Shown here in pieces: positions 20,001 to 27,181 of a DNA stretch of 64,000 bases. Each line of letters opens with the position of its first letter. The stretch's first letter is position 1. The translations under genes and the position numbers were made by a program. The notes below the pieces were generated by a model. The model saw only the letters and a program-made list of their open reading frames with translations. It had not been told where the DNA came from and ran no database searches. Source of the stretch: Bacillus sp. sid0103 (GTDB lineage: Bacteria; Bacillota; Bacilli; Bacillales_B; DSM-18226); contig NZ_JAHUWN010000007.1 in the NCBI RefSeq assembly GCF_019219025.1, positions 124,001 through 188,000 of the forward strand, given 5' to 3'.

Positions 20001-21603
20001 TTGTATCAATAATATGCTGACTACCTGGGCGATCAATTAACATTTTTGGTTCTGTGAACGTATAAAAATCCCTAGTCTTTGCATAATAAATGTTATGTGG
20101 TTCAAATACACCTTGATCATTCTTCACAGTTGAAGCCCAAAATACTACGTACTCCCCTGTCTTTTCGTCATAAAAAGCTTCCGGTGCCCATGCATCGCCG
20201 GCATTCGGCGGGGCTACATCTACCATTCTAGGTTTAGACCAATTTACTAAATCAGTAGACTCCCAAATTATCAGCGATCTACTACCAGCCGTTTGTGCAG
20301 CACCCCAGCCTTTTCCGCTGGCAATTCTTAAATCTGTTGCTAGGATATAGAATTTATCACCCTCAGCTGAACGGATGATAGACGGGTCACGTACACCCTT
20401 TTCACCTATATCAGAAGTTAATACTGGTTCACCAGCATTTAAGTCTTTCCAGTGCAAGCCATCTTTACTGCTAGCAAAATACATCTGTTCTCCATTTGCA
20501 CTTTCACCTGTAAAGTGGGCAAATAAATAAGATGTGAAATTCTTTTTTGCCGGTTTTGCCTTAACTGTAAGCGGAATTTGCTTTGTAACTCTTGCTTTTC
20601 CATAAGTGATCGTGGCTGTTAATGTTACTTTTGTATCAATATTCTGTCTTGTTACGACCCCTGCAGGAATATCGTCATAATTTTCATTTACTCCCTTATT
20701 TACATTGACAACATTTGGACTGTCTGTTTCCCAGGTAATCGCTGCCCCTTCCTCACTTCTTTCAGGTAAAGTAAGGTTTCCACGAATATCATCTGGATTG
20801 GGGATTATCAAGTTGGCTTTCGCTAAATTAACAACGCCATCATCTGTCAATGTTGCATTTTGTTTGACCTCTTGCGCAGTTAATGTATAGTTATATACCT
20901 TGAAATCAGCTAATTTTCCAGTAAATGCGGCATCTGGTGTATACAACGATTTTCCAATAAATCCGATAGAACTTGTTGCAGGATCTACACCTTGTTTCAG
21001 AATATCCATTACCGAATAGGTATGAGGAAGTGTCCCTACTAATTCTCCGTTAAGATAAAGGGTGATTTCCCCTTCTTTAAAAGTTGCGGTAAACGTATTG
21101 TATTGACCAGATTTTATGGTCGCATTTTGGAAAAGAAGTTCCGTGCTAGAATCTTTAATCCCAAAACGGAGAGTTCCATTTCCTTGTTTTGGATTTAAAA
21201 AGATATAATTTTTAACATTCGGCCAAGCGCCTTCCTTTGTCCCAAGTGTGTAAAGCCAATGGTTTGCACTTGTTGATGTGCTAAATTTTGTTTCAATTGT
21301 AAATGTTTCATCATTAATAAGTCCTGCTGGTAATTTTACATATTTGGACTTATCTCCCGTAAAGTTAAGGATGGTGCCACTTTGTTCTGCTAAGAAATCT
21401 CCATCTTGAAAGCCAACATATTCTGCGTCAAATCCATTGTCCGTAACATCAGTCAGCTTACCATTTGCTCTCGACATATCATAGTGTGCTATTAAGCGAT
21501 TTTCTGTACTTCCAATCTCCTCCGCTTGTATTAATGGCTTTGGGATTAATGAGAATACCATCAATAAAGATAAAAATAATGATATATACCGCTTATCCTT
21601 CAT
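17083..21603 (-). CDS. Secreted protein with two GH43 domains and FIMAH tail
   Basis: This 1506-residue secreted protein has a signal peptide (residues 1-27, cleavage near IQA-EE). Domain order by eye: LamG 34-245; atrophied Ig repeat 255-345; first GH43 domain about 355-665 (VRDPSIIRS, WAPEAFYDE, VEGPLIF); second LamG 680-890; a DUF5018-like beta domain 893-975; second GH43 domain about 985-1275 (LYADPQIAV, AIDPYVFTDDDGQ, FREGSVVFKRNG carrying the expected two Asp and one Glu); two Ig-like repeats; FIMAH-type domain about 1432-1506. The first GH43 resembles the one in the 1012-residue protein; the second is of the arabinofuranosidase/xylosidase sort. Two catalytic units in one chain suggest concerted removal of side chains and main-chain arabinose. 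It has its own promoter at 21707-21765. Confidence 0.88.
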   Translation of the reverse strand: MKDKRYISLFLSLLMVFSLIPKPLIQAEEIGSTENRLIAHYDMSRANGKLTDVTDNGFDAEYVGFQDGDFLAEQSGTILNFTGDKSKYVKLPAGLINDETFTIETKFSTSTSANHWLYTLGTKEGAWPNVKNYIFLNPKQGNGTLRFGIKDSSTELLFQNATIKSGQYNTFTATFKEGEITLYLNGELVGTLPHTYSVMDILKQGVDPATSSIGFIGKSLYTPDAAFTGKLADFKVYNYTLTAQEVKQNATLTDDGVVNLAKANLIIPNPDDIRGNLTLPERSEEGAAITWETDSPNVVNVNKGVNENYDDIPAGVVTRQNIDTKVTLTATITYGKARVTKQIPLTVKAKPAKKNFTSYLFAHFTGESANGEQMYFASSKDGLHWKDLNAGEPVLTSDIGEKGVRDPSIIRSAEGDKFYILATDLRIASGKGWGAAQTAGSRSLIIWESTDLVNWSKPRMVDVAPPNAGDAWAPEAFYDEKTGEYVVFWASTVKNDQGVFEPHNIYYAKTRDFYTFTEPKMLIDRPGSQHIIDTTIIKDGNMYYRYSGDGQITIEKSDQLLGTWSNLGTIQSSTGLTGSDVEGPLIFKFNDRNSWNLMVDQYATGKGYLPLITTDLGSGQFTKLTDADYSLDSNRKRHGSVLNLTQEEYNAVMAKWDKVVNVPDEEEQEQPILEYNFDAATTDRTIQDNSGNNHTGTLNGNATYVTDTEKESKVLYLDGTTNTFAAFPTGFFDGRNTVTVSMDIKPETVSGNFFTFAIGKNDQKYMFLRTRDTEIRNAITTTSWSAEQEVKANTASIKSKWMNIKLVITPTSMAMYKDGILVAENKNVSLSMTDLGADLSAFIGKSFYSGDQYFKGYFDNVKVYNRALSEAEILETSIQSTGIGNIVVPGQKGQAEIDTKSHRITVPIKEGQGLDITNLTPTITILPGSTVSPASGEPQDFTNPITYTVTDKDGNKQEWIVSLKVYPSGTLPGLYADPQIAVFGDTYYIYPTTDGFPGWSGSQFKAFSSKDLINWKDEGVILDLATDDVTWADKRAWAPAIAEKNGKYYYYFCADANIGVATAPTPTGPFKDALGKPLVPSGKYSGQAIDPYVFTDDDGQSYFYWGNGDLYGAKLNDDMVSFASTPVKMTPPNFREGSVVFKRNGIYYLMWSEDDTGSENYQVAYATGTSPMGPWTKKGVILSKDLSLGIKGPGHNSILNIPNTDEFYIVYARHAIPDGNGFNREVVIDKMEFNPDGTIKPVKPTLTGITEPVYVDIDTEGPVGKFTINSGAEFTKDPNITLSLEATDKLSGVNQVRFSTNAKDWTEWEEYKPTTEFTLPSGDGEKTVYVEFIDHAGNVSETYKQKITLDTTAPVIQFIGLQDTYSVDSLINITCNAIDDLSGIASKECPSVEGPAYTFELGAHKITASATDKAGNTAKVEIEFTVTVDFDSLSRLTQLFVSKDGVSHSLVAKLQSAKDAAAKGNKQAVDGKLKAYENELSAQVGKSISEKQANILITFSENLYLK

Positions 21604-21671
21604 CTGCGCTTTTTCCTCCTTTACTAATTCACCGAAAACTATTGATTATTATCAGTTTTCTATCGACTCTT

Positions 21672-21922
21672 TTTAGGGTCGCTAACACTCCTTTCTCTTT
21701 TGGATAATTTTAAATAAAAAAGAAAAAACTGTATTTACAAAAAACATGGATTGTTTATAATAATTCGCTATTTTTGATGACTCATATTGTTGAAAGGTAA
21801 TTTGGATTCTTATCATATGTGATCGCACTGGGAGAGGATATATGGAAAGAAGCCAAGGCTTTTTTAATAAAGCACTTGGCTGATTTGGCATTATAATTTT
21901 TACTAATAAATTTTTAGATTAC
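21672..21922. repeat. Duplicated intergenic segment, copy B (3' end of the 914-residue gene to next promoter)
   Basis: This is the counterpart of 16820-17066, with the same order of blocks, including GATCGCACTGGGAGAGGATA and a hairpin AGCCAAG...CTTGGCT (21855-21885). A short open frame here (21682-21891) is only the repeat read in one frame. With the FIMAH remnant next to it, this explains the 391-bp gap. Confidence 0.75.
21707..21765 (-). promoter_or_regulatory. Promoter of the double-GH43 gene with two regulator half-sites
   Basis: -10 candidate TAAAAT (21707-21712, minus strand) lies 22 bp from half-site TTTACAAAAAAC (21734-21745), and the second half-site TTTATAATAATT follows at 20 bp (21754-21765). 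It is part of the duplicated segment shared with the araP promoter. Confidence 0.5.
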
Positions 21923-21927
21923 AATCT

Positions 21928-21994
21928 ATCCTTTGCTGATTGGAGTTTCGTCACAAGTGAATGCGCGGCCTCATCCTTACCTACAATGATTGCG
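21928..21994 (-). pseudogene. Remnant of a FIMAH C-terminal domain after the 914-residue GH43 gene
   Basis: Directly after the stop of the 914-residue protein, in another frame, the minus strand encodes IVGKDEAAHSLVTKLQSAKD followed by RL and a stop. The intact FIMAH tails of the two other GH43 proteins read VSKDGVSHSLVAKLQSAKD here. Past that point the sequence jumps to the shared post-stop DNA. The ancestor of the 914-residue gene therefore seems to have carried the same tail and lost it by a frameshift plus internal deletion. Confidence 0.75.
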
Positions 21995-24739
21995 TTATTC
22001 CAAAACTTTCGTTGCCGATACAGGCTTTAATGAAGAGGATTCAATATCTTCGCCTTCCCACACAAATACCTTCACTTTGTGACCGTCCACTTTGGTCGGC
22101 ATCTTCATACTCAAAGAGAAAGATGACTTAGAACCAGCTTCTAGGTTTTGGGTCTGAGATTGTGTATCTACCAGTCTATTTTCACCGTCGTAGAGAGCCA
22201 TCGTCACTAAAATAGACTTAGCAGTGCTCTTCTGGCTCGTAACCTGAACTTTAGCAGTTAGCTTTTCCTTCGGTTGAAGTTGTGCTGAACTAAAATCAGT
22301 GACGACCGAAAATTCCGCATTGTCTTCGACCGTAACATTTGCTGTTACCGAAATGGCAGGTCCCGGTACGGCCCCATTCACTGGAACACTTGAGAAATTC
22401 GGTGTTCCATCTGCATTCCACGTTAGTCTCTTCACTCTAGTATGCCGGTTTGGATCATACAAGGGATCACCTTGAATATCCTTGTAGGAACGGGCATGAT
22501 AAACGAGAATATCCGTCTTCCCATCTTCCGCTACCGTAAAGGAATTATGTCCCGGTCCGTAAAGGCCTGTTGTTTCATCGCTTTTCAACACTGGTTCTGG
22601 CGATTTCTTCCATGATTTAGGATCCAATAAATCACTTGTATCCGAAGCGGTCAATAACCCCAGGCAATAGTTAGCATCAGTAGCACTAGCCGAATAAGCC
22701 ATGAATATTTTTCCGTTTCGCTTTAATACACTCGGTGCCTCATTGACCCAATATCCCTGTCTTTCCCAAGCGTAATCAGGGGTGGAAATCATAACCGGTT
22801 TCCCAGTAATCGTCCATGGATTACTCATTTCCGCGATATAAAGATTCGAATTTCCGCCATCCTTCTGTGCCCAGGCGAAATAACGTTTGCCATTGTTCTC
22901 AAATGTGGTGGAATCTAAGGAAAAATTGGTGAAGGCTGTACTGCCTGCTGGTTTTTGCATCATGCCTTTTTCTGTCCATGTTCCTGTAATTGGGTTCGCA
23001 TCTCCGCACTCGAGAACATATGGACGGATTTTCCAAATATCTTCCGCTGCTCCCGCTGCAAAGTAAATGTACCATTTTCCATCGATAAAATGGATTTCTG
23101 GGGCCCAAATATGCGCTCCCATATCCCCTGTAGCGTGTTTGGTCCAAATTACTTTTTCCTCTGCTGTGGCAAGGCCCTGAAGAGTTTTTGCTCTCCGCAA
23201 TACAATGCGGTTATATTCAGGAACCGATGCTGTGAAATAATAATAGCCATCAGTATGTTTAAATATGTGAGGGTCTGCTCTTTGCTCAATCAATGGGTCA
23301 GTATATTCATAGGTTGTCGCCTCCCCTTTAACGGTAAAGGTTCCGGTTTTGGTATAAGCTTGTTTGTTCACTTCTGCCCAATCCACATTAAGTGTTCCAG
23401 TAGATCCGTCACTATAATTTACATCTACAGTAGATGGAAGCTGTGGCGCGGTGCCCTTTTTTGTCTTAACGTTCACCTCGTCAACTTTAGCAATCTTAGT
23501 AACACTTATATTGGCAACAGGCTGGATTTTGGTACCATAAACTGATCCCTTGACTTCAAGCTTCCCAGTTTGTGAGAAATCATCATTTGAAATAGGGTTC
23601 CACTCTACATCAAGTTGCTCGGTATGACCATCGTAATGGTGTACAGTTACCTTCTTAGGAAGCTTTGGTGGGAAATCTACCATTGTTCTCAGATTCACGT
23701 CTTCAATCGAAACAATACTGTCAGCCAGCACAGTGACGTTAAAGTTTTTCGTTTCTGAATAACCATTCCGGCTAATTGTCGCTGTCAAGGTAACACTTGC
23801 ATCCTTCTGGTCTTTTGCAGGTCTTGTCACTACACCTGTATTGGAAATTACGGAGAGAGAGTCAGTTTTCCAAGAAATTGATACCCCACCGTCAGCAGTC
23901 ACAGGTAATTTTAAATCTTGAATGACTTTTGAAGTATCACCAAGAGTCAGAGTTCCCGCAACCCTTTCAACGGCTTCTTGGTCGGTCATAGATTCTGAGA
24001 CAACCTGCTGGATTTCTTCAACACCCAATCCTCGATTATAGATGCGGAAATCACTCACTTTACCGTCTAAATAAGGATCGGGCCAATTCGATTTTCCGAT
24101 ATAGTTATAGGCAGTTTCCCCGAAATCGGACGGTTTCTTGGTTGAAGTTCCTGTGGCACCAACCTTGCCATTAACATAGATTGTATAAGCTGTTCCGTTT
24201 TTGCTGATAGCGATATGTGTCCATTCACCGACCTTCGGAGCACTCGGAGTAGCGTCTGCAACTCGTCCTACTACATCCAAATACAAGTTTTCTGTAAGGA
24301 AGATTTTACCTGCATTAGCTCCGGTTCCGAAATCAAAAATTCGAGTCCAATCTCCTGTTTTTGAATCCAAATATACCCATGTGGAGATGGTGAAATCATC
24401 CAGAGTACTCATAATACCTGATGGCAGTTGCACATATTGGCTTTTCGTATGATCAAGATCAATGCCGGTCCTGCCGTCCACAGTAGTTAGGGAAGCCCCG
24501 TTCATAACGGTGGCATCCTTGCCATGACCAGAGGCATCAGTTATGGATGTCCCGCTTAACTTATCAAATTTATACCAAGATGTGAGACCTTCCTCTGTTA
24601 CTGAAACACTTCCAGTTGGCTGTTGAACAGCACTTGTTGTTTCTGGAGTTAATGTTGCAGCCCAAGAAGGAACAACCGTTGTTGGAACCGACAAAAGTGT
24701 GACTGCCAGTGCACAATGAATTGTTTTTTTCAACTTCAT
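21995..24739 (-). CDS. Secreted GH43 alpha-L-arabinofuranosidase-type enzyme
   Basis: This 914-residue secreted enzyme has a signal peptide at 1-27 (SWA-AT), LamG at about 50-245, an atrophied Ig repeat 250-338, two Big_4-type repeats 340-475, and the GH43 catalytic domain 480-785. Catalytic candidates are D489 (RADPHIF), D609 (FSLDSTTF) and E667 (WVNEAPSV). A beta-rich C-terminal domain spans about 795-914. It lies 104 bp after the 656-residue GH43 gene, with no promoter motif of its own seen, so the two probably form one operon. The usual FIMAH tail is missing; its remnant lies after the stop. The substrate is probably arabinan or arabinoxylan side chains. Confidence 0.88.
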   Translation of the reverse strand: MKLKKTIHCALAVTLLSVPTTVVPSWAATLTPETTSAVQQPTGSVSVTEEGLTSWYKFDKLSGTSITDASGHGKDATVMNGASLTTVDGRTGIDLDHTKSQYVQLPSGIMSTLDDFTISTWVYLDSKTGDWTRIFDFGTGANAGKIFLTENLYLDVVGRVADATPSAPKVGEWTHIAISKNGTAYTIYVNGKVGATGTSTKKPSDFGETAYNYIGKSNWPDPYLDGKVSDFRIYNRGLGVEEIQQVVSESMTDQEAVERVAGTLTLGDTSKVIQDLKLPVTADGGVSISWKTDSLSVISNTGVVTRPAKDQKDASVTLTATISRNGYSETKNFNVTVLADSIVSIEDVNLRTMVDFPPKLPKKVTVHHYDGHTEQLDVEWNPISNDDFSQTGKLEVKGSVYGTKIQPVANISVTKIAKVDEVNVKTKKGTAPQLPSTVDVNYSDGSTGTLNVDWAEVNKQAYTKTGTFTVKGEATTYEYTDPLIEQRADPHIFKHTDGYYYFTASVPEYNRIVLRRAKTLQGLATAEEKVIWTKHATGDMGAHIWAPEIHFIDGKWYIYFAAGAAEDIWKIRPYVLECGDANPITGTWTEKGMMQKPAGSTAFTNFSLDSTTFENNGKRYFAWAQKDGGNSNLYIAEMSNPWTITGKPVMISTPDYAWERQGYWVNEAPSVLKRNGKIFMAYSASATDANYCLGLLTASDTSDLLDPKSWKKSPEPVLKSDETTGLYGPGHNSFTVAEDGKTDILVYHARSYKDIQGDPLYDPNRHTRVKRLTWNADGTPNFSSVPVNGAVPGPAISVTANVTVEDNAEFSVVTDFSSAQLQPKEKLTAKVQVTSQKSTAKSILVTMALYDGENRLVDTQSQTQNLEAGSKSSFSLSMKMPTKVDGHKVKVFVWEGEDIESSSLKPVSATKVLE

Positions 24740-24843
24740 ATTTAATCCCTCCTTATGATTCTTACATAAGATTGACTTTTTAGATTATTAGATTGTTTCT
24801 CCTAAACTAATGCTTAGATACCTAGTTAAGTATTCCAAGATAT

Positions 24844-26814
24844 TCATTGATTTTGTAGTCCGGGCTTATATTGGAAGCTGGTATTCACTATTTCACTTAA
24901 GTCTGCAGCACCGAGACTGACATCATATTTACCAGCTGCATGATTCGAAAGTGTAAAGACATAACTGAATTTACCGTCGTCTTCCGTGGTAATTTGATCA
25001 AGATAATCCAATTTACCATTTGGCGCTGTAACTCTAACGGCTACATCCGTCCCTTTTTTCTGGGTCAAATAGCCTTCAATTACAACTTTTCTATTATTCA
25101 CAGATAATTTTAAATCCTTTATAGTTGTAGGCTGCTGTTTTTCTACAGTGATTGTGGCCGAATCAGTAAATTGTCCTTCATCGGTTGTAGCAATAATATC
25201 AGCCTTACCCGGAGATTTTGCAGCAATTGTAACGGTTGTCTTTCCATCTTCAGGATTATAAGTTGGATTAGAAATGGATACCACATTAGGATCACTGGAT
25301 GTAAAAGTCACTTTTTGATTAAGTACATTACTTGGTAATACAACAGCAGACAAACTGCTTTCATCATTTTGTTGCAGTGTAAGGCTATCAATATTCAATT
25401 GGACATCCTTTACATTTGCTTCTGACATCTTAAAAGTTGCATTCTCTTTATCCCCTTCGGTGTTCACTTGCTCTAATTTCAATAAGTAATCCTTTTGCTT
25501 AATATATAAATTCGGGAAGTTATATGACTGAAAGGAGGCCCAGTTTGGATCTGATAAACCAGGCACCTTTTTAAATGTGGCATCAGCTTTGAATAAATCT
25601 GTACCGTCATTTTTTATAAGTGCGAGGTCATTATTACTATGTCTTAAATAGTATCCTGGCTTATTCACAGACTGAATGGAAACATACTCCTCCCCTGAAT
25701 TCGCTAGTCCAGGGACTATCTGCCATCTGGCATCAAAATTTGAAATATTTAATACGTCTAAAGGATCAATCCGTGCATCATTGTTATAGTGCCTAATATA
25801 GCGGTCTAGGAAACTATACGACTGCAGCTTTTGTCCTTCACCATCCAAGCCTGTGGAAGTAGGGACAACTTTTTTTATCGTGCCGTCAGGATTGTAGTAT
25901 AATCGATCGATTGAGACTGAGCGTCTGTATGAACTTCCGGTTGGCAAAGCAGCGGTATGATAAATAATGTACGACTTTCCTTTGAAATCAATAATGGATT
26001 GATGACTAGTATTACTATTGTTTTTATCATTAGGGTCTGAGGTGAACGGATCCATCAGCATTCCCTTATATTCCCATGGACCGGTAGGGCTCTCACTCAT
26101 TGCGTAAGCTAGTCCTTCTGGCCAATTATGAGCAAATGATAAATAATATTTGCCATTCCGTTTATGAATCCACGGAGCTTCTGTGAAACCACCTTTCAAG
26201 TTATTGATGGTAACCTTTTGAATATCCCCGTCTAGCTCGATCATGTTCGGTTTTAGCTTTGCATAGTATGGATACGAATTTCCCCAGTATAGGTACCCCT
26301 GTCCGTCATCATCCACCAATACTGTAGGATCAATATCATCCCATGAAATGTTGGAGGTCGTCATTTGATTGGTAATCAATGGCTTTCCAAGTGCGTCCTT
26401 AAACCCTTCAGTTGGACTTTGGGAGGTAGCTACACCAATACAATATCCACTACCGTCCTTATTATTAGTGGCTACATACCAATAATATGTACCGTCTCTC
26501 TCGATGACTTGACTCGCCCATGCGGCATCTTCCCTCGCCCATGAAAAGGTATCCTTGACGCTTAGTGCTCCCTCTTGTTTCCAATTCTCCATATCAGTTG
26601 AAGAATAAATGACCCATTCTGGCATAAAATAAAAATTTCCACCCGCACTCGCTTCATCGTGTCCTGCATAGAGATATACCTTGTCACCCTGAACGAGCGC
26701 AGCCGGATCTCCGGTGAACTTATCCTTAATGATAGGGTTATCCGCATAGGCTGCAGTTGAAAAGGATGATAATAGTAGTGTTGATAACATAATTTTCGAA
26801 ACTACTTTTTTCAT
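24844..26814 (-). CDS. Secreted GH43 enzyme with AbfB (CBM42) arabinose-binding domain
   Basis: This 656-residue secreted enzyme has a signal peptide at 1-24 (AYA-DN). The GH43 catalytic domain covers about 28-320 with D36 (TGDPAAL), D162 (DDIDPTVLVDDDG) and E212 (FTEAPWIHKRNG) in the expected base, modulator and acid positions. An AbfB/CBM42-type beta-trefoil spans about 328-465 (repeated YLRH and YIRH motifs), a family that binds arabinofuranose side chains. Big_2-like repeat about 470-555 and a beta-sandwich tail follow. First gene of a two-gene enzyme operon; its leader has a regulator site and a cre-like site. An arabinofuranosidase role is the most likely. Confidence 0.9.
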   Translation of the reverse strand: MKKVVSKIMLSTLLLSSFSTAAYADNPIIKDKFTGDPAALVQGDKVYLYAGHDEASAGGNFYFMPEWVIYSSTDMENWKQEGALSVKDTFSWAREDAAWASQVIERDGTYYWYVATNNKDGSGYCIGVATSQSPTEGFKDALGKPLITNQMTTSNISWDDIDPTVLVDDDGQGYLYWGNSYPYYAKLKPNMIELDGDIQKVTINNLKGGFTEAPWIHKRNGKYYLSFAHNWPEGLAYAMSESPTGPWEYKGMLMDPFTSDPNDKNNSNTSHQSIIDFKGKSYIIYHTAALPTGSSYRRSVSIDRLYYNPDGTIKKVVPTSTGLDGEGQKLQSYSFLDRYIRHYNNDARIDPLDVLNISNFDARWQIVPGLANSGEEYVSIQSVNKPGYYLRHSNNDLALIKNDGTDLFKADATFKKVPGLSDPNWASFQSYNFPNLYIKQKDYLLKLEQVNTEGDKENATFKMSEANVKDVQLNIDSLTLQQNDESSLSAVVLPSNVLNQKVTFTSSDPNVVSISNPTYNPEDGKTTVTIAAKSPGKADIIATTDEGQFTDSATITVEKQQPTTIKDLKLSVNNRKVVIEGYLTQKKGTDVAVRVTAPNGKLDYLDQITTEDDGKFSYVFTLSNHAAGKYDVSLGAADLSEIVNTSFQYKPGLQNQ

Positions 26815-26846
26815 AGGGTTGTGTAATACCTCCTTAAAAAATAATA

Positions 26847-26860
26847 TTTAAACGCTTTCA
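26847..26860. promoter_or_regulatory. cre-like site in front of the 656-residue GH43 gene
   Basis: TTTAAACGCTTTCA has one mismatch to the cre consensus and lies between the -10 box (26869-26874) and the start codon, a repressing position for CcpA. Confidence 0.5.
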
Positions 26861-26868
26861 TATGAGAG

Positions 26869-26927
26869 AGTATATCAAATCAGTTGTAGACATTCTTTAT
26901 AAAAATCTACGATATTTTATAAAATAC
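26869..26927 (-). promoter_or_regulatory. Promoter of the two-gene GH43 operon with two regulator half-sites
   Basis: -10 box TATACT (26869-26874, minus strand) has a poor -35 (26892-26897). Half-sites TTTATAAAAATC (26896-26907) and TTTATAAAATAC (26916-26927) start 20 bp apart; the first lies 22 bp from the -10 box. Confidence 0.55.
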
Positions 26928-26995
26928 ATCACATTATTTTTATAGCAAAATTTTATCGATTGAAACTTTGCTTACTAGTTTAACTAAGTATACAA

Positions 26996-27046
26996 AAAAG
27001 AAAAATAGACCTTGAAACCACTTATAACGTGGTTTCAAGGTCTATT
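26996..27046 (-). terminator. Intrinsic terminator after the tandem sugar-sensor gene
   Basis: A roughly 17-bp stem (27004-27020 with 27029-27046) is followed on the minus strand by a T-rich tail. Its sequence closely resembles the terminator after araH. Confidence 0.8.
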
Positions 27047-27181
27047 CACTAGATGTTTTAATAGAGCTTATTTATTTATAGAAAACGGTTAATATTTATA
27101 ATTTTTTTGTATTCTTTGGTACTTTTTGCTTAAAATTGGATCCTCTTAGTCCTTGTTCCTGTTCCTAGCTTAGTTCTAGTA

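Noticed and set aside
21682..21891. 69-codon minus-strand ORF
   Set aside because: It lies inside the duplicated intergenic segment, and the corresponding frame is not kept in the other copy.
22955..23545. 196-codon plus-strand ORF opposite the 914-residue GH43 gene
   Set aside because: Antisense shadow; the minus-strand gene has clear GH43 motifs across this stretch.
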